Shown here in pieces: positions 59,118 through 64,000 of a stretch of DNA of 64,000 nucleotides. The first letter of the stretch is position 1; each line of letters begins with the position of its first letter. The stretch is from DALYJJ01 sp033763935. GTDB lineage: Bacteria > Acidobacteriota > Terriglobia > Bryobacterales > Bryobacteraceae. Where the stretch lies: positions 62,001-126,000 of the forward strand of contig JANRJO010000044.1 of assembly GCA_033763935.1 (NCBI GenBank). The letters are read 5' to 3'. The position numbers were made by a program, and so were the translations under genes. The notes under the pieces were generated by a model. That model did no database searches. It was not told where the DNA came from and worked only from the letters and a program-made list of their open reading frames with translations.

Positions 59118-59288
59118 TCCGTTTCACCCCACCAGGTGCACCATTCATCACTTTCTTCCGAACTTATTGGCCGTTGTCACGTCATAACTGTTACTCGGGG
59201 TTGTTCACCACCGAAGCGGCCGGCGCGCGGGGCGTCGACGCGGGAGTGGCCAGACAGGGCAGAACAACGAAGAAGGGGAAAGTGGTCT

Positions 59289-59591
59289 ATGACTTCGACC
59301 GTTATGTCTGCCGCGATGATGCCGCCAGTTCAGAAGTTCACGTCTCGCGTGCGGCTCACCCGCAAGGAACGCGAATTGCTAGCAGTGCTGATGCAGAACG
59401 CGGGCCGTTGCGTGTCCCGCGAAACTCTGCTGCGCACTGTATGGAAGTACGGTGACGGAGCGAAGACGCGGACCGTGGATGTCCATGTTCAGCGATTGCG
59501 CCGGAAACTGGGATCCGAGACCGCGGCTTCGATCAAGACGATTGTCCGCGCCGGCTACTGCTGGCTGCCGGACCCCGAACCGATCCAGTGA
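59289..59591 (+). CDS. Stand-alone winged-helix (OmpR C-terminal type) protein
   Basis: About 100 residues from the ATG at 59289 (GGGGAAAG upstream). It is only the trans_reg_C winged helix of OmpR-type regulators: VRLTRKERELLAVLMQNAGRCVSRETLLRTVWKYGDGAKTRTVDVHVQRLRRKLGSETAASIKTIVRAGYCWLPD, with the L-T-x-(K/T)E-x2-LL and R-x-V-D-x-H-(V/I)-x2-LR-x-K-L signatures. No phospho-acceptor receiver domain is in the frame or upstream. The 171-bp gap before it (59118-59288) holds no gene. How it is controlled is unclear; it may not be a partner of the kinase. Confidence 0.82.
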   Translation: MTSTVMSAAMMPPVQKFTSRVRLTRKERELLAVLMQNAGRCVSRETLLRTVWKYGDGAKTRTVDVHVQRLRRKLGSETAASIKTIVRAGYCWLPDPEPIQ

Positions 59592-59603
59592 GACCCCCGC
59601 GCA

Positions 59604-60719
59604 CTAGCGCCGGAGCGTAACCCGCCTACCGGTGCGCGCGGACTCGCGGGCGGCCTCAAGGATCTCGGTGACGATGATGTTGTTCTCGAGCGACGAGAGC
59701 GTCCCTGCGGCCTTTCGCCCCCGCGCGACCGCGCGTAAAAAGGTGAGCGGGTCGCTCTCCTCCGCCGCCAGAGGTGCGGGCGACACCGTCTCCTCGGCGG
59801 ACTTCGCGTCGCGTCGCAAGCGCACCGTGGCTCCCCCGATCGCATGGGCGTATGCGGAGGCGCCGTACACCTCGAAGTCTTTGCGGTTATATGGCCAGTT
59901 CCAGGAGGCCTGGATGATGCCTTGCGCCTCCGGGTACTCCACCAGAATGGTCGCTTCGTCGTCCACCTTGGGGTAGATCTGCGGCTTGTTCCGCGCGGTC
60001 ATCGCCACCACCGAGAGCGGCCTTTGGTTGTCCATCAGCCAGGTCATCAGGTTCGCTCCGTAGCACCCGAAATCGTATAGGGCGCCAGCGCCATTCCGCA
60101 CCGGATCTGTTAGCCAGCCAAAGAACTCGGGCGGGACGCCGATCTCGCGCGGACCCATGTGCCCGTCCATGGCCACCATCTTGCGGATGGGGCCTGCTGC
60201 TTTCTGCTCCTTAATGAACTTCCAGAGCTCTCCGTGGCTGCGGTACCAGGTGGTTTCATAGTTCACGATGACCTGGATGCGGCCGCGGGCGGCGGCCCGC
60301 TCTATGGCTCGTGCGTGCTCGACGCTGACGGCGAGCGGCTTTTCCATCATCACGGTCACGCCGCGGCGCGCTGCTTCCTCGACCACCTTCACATGGTCAA
60401 AGGTATCGGTGAAGGCGGCCACGGCCTCCGGTTTCACGGCGTCGAGCATCGCGCCGAGATCGGTATAGAAGAGCGGTCCGGCGAGACCAAACCGTTTTCC
60501 GTACTTTTCGTGCAGCGTCCGATCCGGATCGAAAACGCCGACAATGGTGACGTCTTTACGCTCGACGCCGCCCTTGAGGAATCCGGTGACGTGGCCGTGC
60601 ACAAGGCCGGCGATGGCGAGCCGCAACGGCCGCTCCCCTGAGGCCGGTTCCTGGGCAATCAGGGAAGCAGCGGCGGCGAAGGTCAGAACGAGCGGGGCGA
60701 TCTTCATCCCGCCCAGCAT
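59604..60719 (-). CDS. Secreted Gfo/Idh/MocA-family oxidoreductase
   Basis: 371 residues from the ATG at 60719; the ATG at 60707 gives MKIAPLVLTFAAAASLIAQ directly and is equally possible. After the signal peptide the Rossmann domain reads LRLAIAGLVHGHVTGFLKG (family GxGxxG is altered), DVTIVGVFDPD and the catalytic-type MMEKPLAV with the conserved E-K-P. The C-terminal domain includes GGALYDFGCYGANLMTW-like NGAGALYDFGCYGANLMTW. These enzymes oxidise or reduce sugars and related polyols with NAD(P). Exported members with their own signal are seen in some planctomycetes and acidobacteria. Four nt downstream of the S9 peptidase. Confidence 0.85.
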   Translation of the reverse strand: MLGGMKIAPLVLTFAAAASLIAQEPASGERPLRLAIAGLVHGHVTGFLKGGVERKDVTIVGVFDPDRTLHEKYGKRFGLAGPLFYTDLGAMLDAVKPEAVAAFTDTFDHVKVVEEAARRGVTVMMEKPLAVSVEHARAIERAAARGRIQVIVNYETTWYRSHGELWKFIKEQKAAGPIRKMVAMDGHMGPREIGVPPEFFGWLTDPVRNGAGALYDFGCYGANLMTWLMDNQRPLSVVAMTARNKPQIYPKVDDEATILVEYPEAQGIIQASWNWPYNRKDFEVYGASAYAHAIGGATVRLRRDAKSAEETVSPAPLAAEESDPLTFLRAVARGRKAAGTLSSLENNIIVTEILEAARESARTGRRVTLRR

Positions 60720-60723
60720 GACA

Positions 60724-62658
60724 CTACTTCAGGAACGGCTTCCAGTCGTGCTTCTCGGAGGGCGGCTCGGCTCGGCCGACAAGGTGTTTGGCAAGGAAGT
60801 TCTCCGCGGCCGCGAAGAACCGCAACGTGTTCTCCGGACGAACGAAGCCGTGGCCCTCGTCTGCGAAGACGATGTACTCGACGGGAAGCTTGTTGTCGCG
60901 CATGGCCTTCACAATCTGGTCGCTCTCGGCCTGCTTGACGCGCGGGTCGTTGGCGCCCTGTCCGATCAGCAGCGGCTTCTTGATCTGATGTGCCTTAAAC
61001 AGCGGCGATCGTGAGCGGAGGAAGTCCTCCTCTTTGTCGAGGCTCCCGACCCGTTTGTCGAAGAGTGCTTTCATGGGCGCCCAGTAGGGCGGGATGGACT
61101 TGAGCAGTGTCACCAGGTTGGACGGGCCGACGATGTCAACTCCGCAGACGAACTCGTCCGGGGTGAAGGCCAGGCCCGCCAGCGTGGCGTATCCGCCGTA
61201 GCTGCCGCCCATGATGGCGACGCGCTTGGGATCGGCGTACCCCATCTTAACGGCCCAGTTTTTGCCGTCGATCAGGTCGTCGTGCATGGAAGTGCCCCAA
61301 TTCTTGTCGCCTGCGTTCAGGTACTTCTTGCCGTAGCCGGTGGAGCCTCGGAAGTTGATCTGCAGCACGGCATAGCCGCGGTTGGCGAGCAACTGCACGA
61401 GCCCGCTGTAGCCCCAACCATCGCGAGCCCACGGGCCCCCGTGCACCAGGAGCACGGTGGGAGCGTTCTTCGCAATGCCGGGCGGCATGGTCAGGTAACC
61501 GTAGAGCTTCATGCCGTCCCGCGCGGTATAGCTGACCGGCTTCATCTTCGCCAGCTTGTACTGCTCCAGCTTCGGCCGGTTGGTGAAGAGGTACTCGGCC
61601 TTCTTCGATGTGCGGTCGTAGAGATAGTAGGCGACGGGAGCGTCATCGGAGGTGAACGCCACAATCCACTTTTTGTCGTCGTAATCGCGGCTGGTGACGT
61701 TTACTTGTGCATCCTTCACTTTGCGAAGCTCGGCGAAGTCGGCCTCGACGGTCTTGTCCAAGAACTTCCACTCCGGCTTCTCGCGCGTGAAGAGGATGCC
61801 CTCCAGCTTATGGGTCCGCGGGTGCGTCATGGTGCCGGTGACATCAAATGTCGGGTCTTCGCCCACCACGGTCGTCTTGCCGCTGGCAATGTCGACTTCC
61901 ACCAGCCGGGCCGTTTCGCCGCCGACGCTCGAGATGAGCCAGACGGACTTGTTGTCCGGAGTGAAGCCCGACACGCCGCCCAGCGTCTCGTCCGGCCCCC
62001 ACTTCTGGAACGGCTTCCACTCGCTCTTGGCGTCGGCGCGCAGTTTGATCTCCTGCTCCCCGGTAGGAGTGAAGGCCTGGGCCGCGCGTACCGTGAGGTC
62101 GTTATCGGCATTCCAGCCCATGACCCCGCCCGGGTTTTCCGTATCGACGGTCAGTTCGCCCGTATTGACGTTCAGGCGGTACACGTCGAACAGCTGCTTG
62201 TTGCGCTTGTTCAGCATAACCAGCATCGTGTTCGGGAATCGCGGCGTGTAAGCGATGGGCTGAGCGCGCACGCCGTCGAAGGGGGTGAGGTCGACGGGGT
62301 CCTTCTCGGTGAGACGGATGCGGTAGACGTGGAAGTCCTCGTTGCCGTCCTTGTCCTGCATATACAGGATTCCCTGGCTGTCGGCCTGCCAGAAGTAGAT
62401 CTGCACGCCGCGCTTGCGGTCGCGCGTCACGACGCGGTCGTCAGCTTTGCCCAGCGTCCGCACCCAGACATTCAGCACACCTTCGTCCGGGGCGAGGTAG
62501 GCGAGGAGTTTGCCGTCGGGGGAGATCTGAGCACCGGCCTTCTCCGGATTCCCGAACAGAGCTTCGCGCGGGATGAGGGGCGCGGCGGGCTCTGCGGCCA
62601 GAGCCACTCCCAGAGTGAGCCCGGCCGCCATCGTCATCTTGAATACTCGGCGAGTCAT
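60724..62658 (-). CDS. S9-family prolyl oligopeptidase-type peptidase
   Basis: 644 residues from the ATG at 62658, giving a Sec signal (MTRRVFKMTMAAGLTLGVALAAE). The N-terminal two thirds form a beta-propeller with PD40-type blades (AQISPDGKLLAYLAPDEGVLNVWV, KDGNEDFHVYRIRLTEKDPVDLTPFDGV). The C-terminal alpha/beta hydrolase has PTVLLVHGGPWARDGWG, INFRGSTGYGKKYLNAGDKNWG, the nucleophile in MGGSYGGYATLAG, Asp in GANDPRVKQAES and His in ADEGHGFVRPEN. It cleaves short peptides in the periplasm. The gene is followed by the Gfo/Idh gene. Confidence 0.93.
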   Translation of the reverse strand: MTRRVFKMTMAAGLTLGVALAAEPAAPLIPREALFGNPEKAGAQISPDGKLLAYLAPDEGVLNVWVRTLGKADDRVVTRDRKRGVQIYFWQADSQGILYMQDKDGNEDFHVYRIRLTEKDPVDLTPFDGVRAQPIAYTPRFPNTMLVMLNKRNKQLFDVYRLNVNTGELTVDTENPGGVMGWNADNDLTVRAAQAFTPTGEQEIKLRADAKSEWKPFQKWGPDETLGGVSGFTPDNKSVWLISSVGGETARLVEVDIASGKTTVVGEDPTFDVTGTMTHPRTHKLEGILFTREKPEWKFLDKTVEADFAELRKVKDAQVNVTSRDYDDKKWIVAFTSDDAPVAYYLYDRTSKKAEYLFTNRPKLEQYKLAKMKPVSYTARDGMKLYGYLTMPPGIAKNAPTVLLVHGGPWARDGWGYSGLVQLLANRGYAVLQINFRGSTGYGKKYLNAGDKNWGTSMHDDLIDGKNWAVKMGYADPKRVAIMGGSYGGYATLAGLAFTPDEFVCGVDIVGPSNLVTLLKSIPPYWAPMKALFDKRVGSLDKEEDFLRSRSPLFKAHQIKKPLLIGQGANDPRVKQAESDQIVKAMRDNKLPVEYIVFADEGHGFVRPENTLRFFAAAENFLAKHLVGRAEPPSEKHDWKPFLK

Positions 62659-62710
62659 ACCCTTATTTGTACGCAGTTCGGGCCGTATCGTTCCGCGGCT
62701 GCCCGGATTG

Positions 62711-64000
62711 TTACCGGCCGCTGCCGGAGGCCAGCCCTGCGGCAGCCCAGGCATCGAAGCCGCCGCTCAGGTTCAGTAGCCGCGTGAAGCCGGCCCGTTC
62801 GAGGATGGAGATGGCGATCGTGCTGCGATACCCGCTTTTGCAATGGACGGCGGTGAGTACATCTGGATCGAGGTTGTGGAGGGATTTTGCGAGACCTGGA
62901 AGCGGGATGAGCTGGGCGCCTTCGATGTGGCCCTCCTCCCACTCCTGCCTCCGGCGGACGTCCACTACCTGGACCTCGCCCTCCGCCATGAGCGCCCTCA
63001 GTTCCAACGGCCCGACGTGTGGCGTGGTGGCCGAGGCAGGACCCTCCGTCAGATACCCCAGCACGTTCTCGATGCCGACCCGCGCGAGGCGGACCCGCGC
63101 CTGCTCCCAGTCCTCGCCCACCAGGATGAGACGGGCATCGACGCCCAGGAGAATGCCCGCCCAGGAGGCAAACTGCCCGCCGAGCCCGATTTGCAGCGCT
63201 CCGCGAATGTGGCCCCCGGCGTAGGCTGCAGCCGGGCGGGTATCGAGAATCGTGGCGCCGCCGGCAACCAGCTCTTCCGCTTCCCGCCAGTCGATCCCAC
63301 GCAGTGGCGGCAGTTCGGCCAGTGGGGCGGCCCCGGATCGATTGATCTCCACTTCGCGGGCGAAATAGTCAGGCCGGTCCGGCAGGTCGTCGGTCAGGTA
63401 GCGAATGAACGCTTCTCGGGACATGGGGCGCAGGGCGGGATTCGTCGAGCGTTCCCGGCCGATGGTGGATGACCGGTCCGTGCCAATCTGGCGCCCGCAC
63501 AGCGAACCCGCCCCGTGCGCGGGATAGACTTCGACACCGTCCGGAAGACCGAGCAGCTTCTGATGCAACGACTCGTAGAGCTGTCCCGCCAGCTCCTGCG
63601 GCGTGAAAGTCGTCGAGAGGTCGGGGCGGCCAACGTCGCCGATGAACAGTGTATCGCCCGTCAAGACCGCGAACGGCTCCGCCCCGCGCTCGGGATCCAC
63701 CACCAGAACGGAGATGCTCTCCGGGGTGTGCCCGGGCGTCTCCAGGAAGCGGAGGAGGGTTCGGCCGAGCCGCAGTTCGTCGCCGTCGCAAACCGGCACG
63801 TGCGGGAAGCGTGCATCGGCCTTGGCCCCGATATAAACCGCCGCGCCGGTGCGGGCGGCAAGCTCTTGGTGGCCGGAGACGAAGTCGGCGTGGAGGTGGG
63901 TCTCGATGACGTAGCGGATGGAAAGGCCGGCGTTGCGCGCGGCTTCCAGGTAGAGTTCGACGTCGCGTTGCGGGTCGACCACGGCCGCCTCGCCGTCCGA
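62711..64000 (-). CDS. MBL-fold persulfide dioxygenase-like protein with two rhodanese domains (5' end outside window)
   Basis: At least 429 residues in this window; the frame continues past base 64000 (SDGEAAVVDPQRDVELYLEA), so the start is outside. It is an MBL-fold protein of the ETHE1/CstB group: YVIETHLHADFVSGHQELAARTGAAVYIG (the T-H-x-H-A-D-F-x-S-GH form), LETPGHTPESISVLV, FAVLTGDTLFIGDVGRPDL and VYPAHGAGSLCG. Two rhodanese domains follow. The first (ILDTRPAAAYAGGHIRGAL) has no active-site Cys; the second has VHCKSGYRSTIAISIL with the loop Cys. The family oxidises persulfides such as glutathione or coenzyme A persulfide to sulfite and thiol. It lies 52 bp upstream of the S9 gene. Confidence 0.88.
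   Translation of the reverse strand, partial: SDGEAAVVDPQRDVELYLEAARNAGLSIRYVIETHLHADFVSGHQELAARTGAAVYIGAKADARFPHVPVCDGDELRLGRTLLRFLETPGHTPESISVLVVDPERGAEPFAVLTGDTLFIGDVGRPDLSTTFTPQELAGQLYESLHQKLLGLPDGVEVYPAHGAGSLCGRQIGTDRSSTIGRERSTNPALRPMSREAFIRYLTDDLPDRPDYFAREVEINRSGAAPLAELPPLRGIDWREAEELVAGGATILDTRPAAAYAGGHIRGALQIGLGGQFASWAGILLGVDARLILVGEDWEQARVRLARVGIENVLGYLTEGPASATTPHVGPLELRALMAEGEVQVVDVRRRQEWEEGHIEGAQLIPLPGLAKSLHNLDPDVLTAVHCKSGYRSTIAISILERAGFTRLLNLSGGFDAWAAAGLASGSGR

Noticed and set aside
61282..62787. 501-residue plus-strand frame opposite the S9 peptidase
   Set aside because: Shadow; the peptidase has catalytic triad motifs and a signal peptide.

Overview
The window is GC-rich, densely packed bacterial chromosome with no IS element, prophage, CRISPR array, tRNA or rRNA that I can see. 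Several traits point to an acidobacterium of the Solibacter/Bryobacter type: very large Oar-like TonB-dependent receptors with an N-terminal carboxypeptidase-regulatory domain, a PD40-TPR protein with a CxxCH site, the characteristic N-terminal helix-turn-helix module of an unnamed regulator, many secreted enzymes with short Sec signals, and a PEP-CTERM protein. The taxonomic call is inference from gene content.

Layout. 1-4419: the housekeeping operon rpmH-rnpA-yidD-yidC-jag-mnmE (minus strand), with a clear sigma70 promoter at 4390-4419; mnmE leaves the window on the left. 4438-25738: a saccharide or organic-acid utilization locus, almost all on the minus strand. It falls into three transcription units: (a) TonB receptor 1, secreted ADP-ribosylglycohydrolase 2, a FadR-type GntR regulator, an HTH-domain protein, a secreted PPC-domain protein and secreted ADP-ribosylglycohydrolase 1; (b) TonB receptor 2, GH30-like enzyme 1, an amidohydrolase and a GntP permease fused to a periplasmic-binding domain; (c) GH30-like enzyme 2. 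Each unit is preceded by the same dyad motif, GTAAAY-N5-GTTAA. A pentaheme cytochrome and a GH5-like lipoprotein close the locus. 25759-36193: mixed genes: an ANTAR-type protein with a TlpA thioredoxin behind a short Cys-rich leader ORF, a CpcT/CpeT-like protein, a PD40-TPR cytochrome, a Rid-family protein, a GDSL hydrolase with PEP-CTERM, a URO-D-family protein, 4-alpha-glucanotransferase and an isolated nuoB.

36213-52324: a flagellar cluster. flaG-fliS (plus) converge on flgF-flgG-flgA-flgH-flgI-flgJ (minus). From 41697 on, fliK-flgD-fliN-fliO-fliP-fliQ-fliR-flhB-flhA-flhF-fliA-fliY and a DUF6115-like gene run on the plus strand. Two sigma28-type promoters (36213-36239 and 41529-41555) fit the fliA encoded inside the cluster. 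Flagellin, hook, MS-ring and stator genes are not here.

52314-55868: an envelope-stress type operon (ECF sigma, zinc-finger anti-sigma with HEAT repeats, DUF4097 protein, double-PDZ protein). 56043-64000: rpsA, a histidine kinase and a receiver-less winged-helix regulator, a secreted Gfo/Idh/MocA oxidoreductase, an S9 peptidase and a persulfide-dioxygenase-like MBL-rhodanese protein that leaves the window on the right.

The most unusual material is the 4.4-23.3 kb locus: duplicated secreted enzymes whose family assignments do not fit a known pathway, a rare permease-binding-protein fusion and a shared operator. The Cys-rich leader ORF upstream of the ANTAR-TlpA pair is the other. All calls are from reading the sequence; no database search was made.
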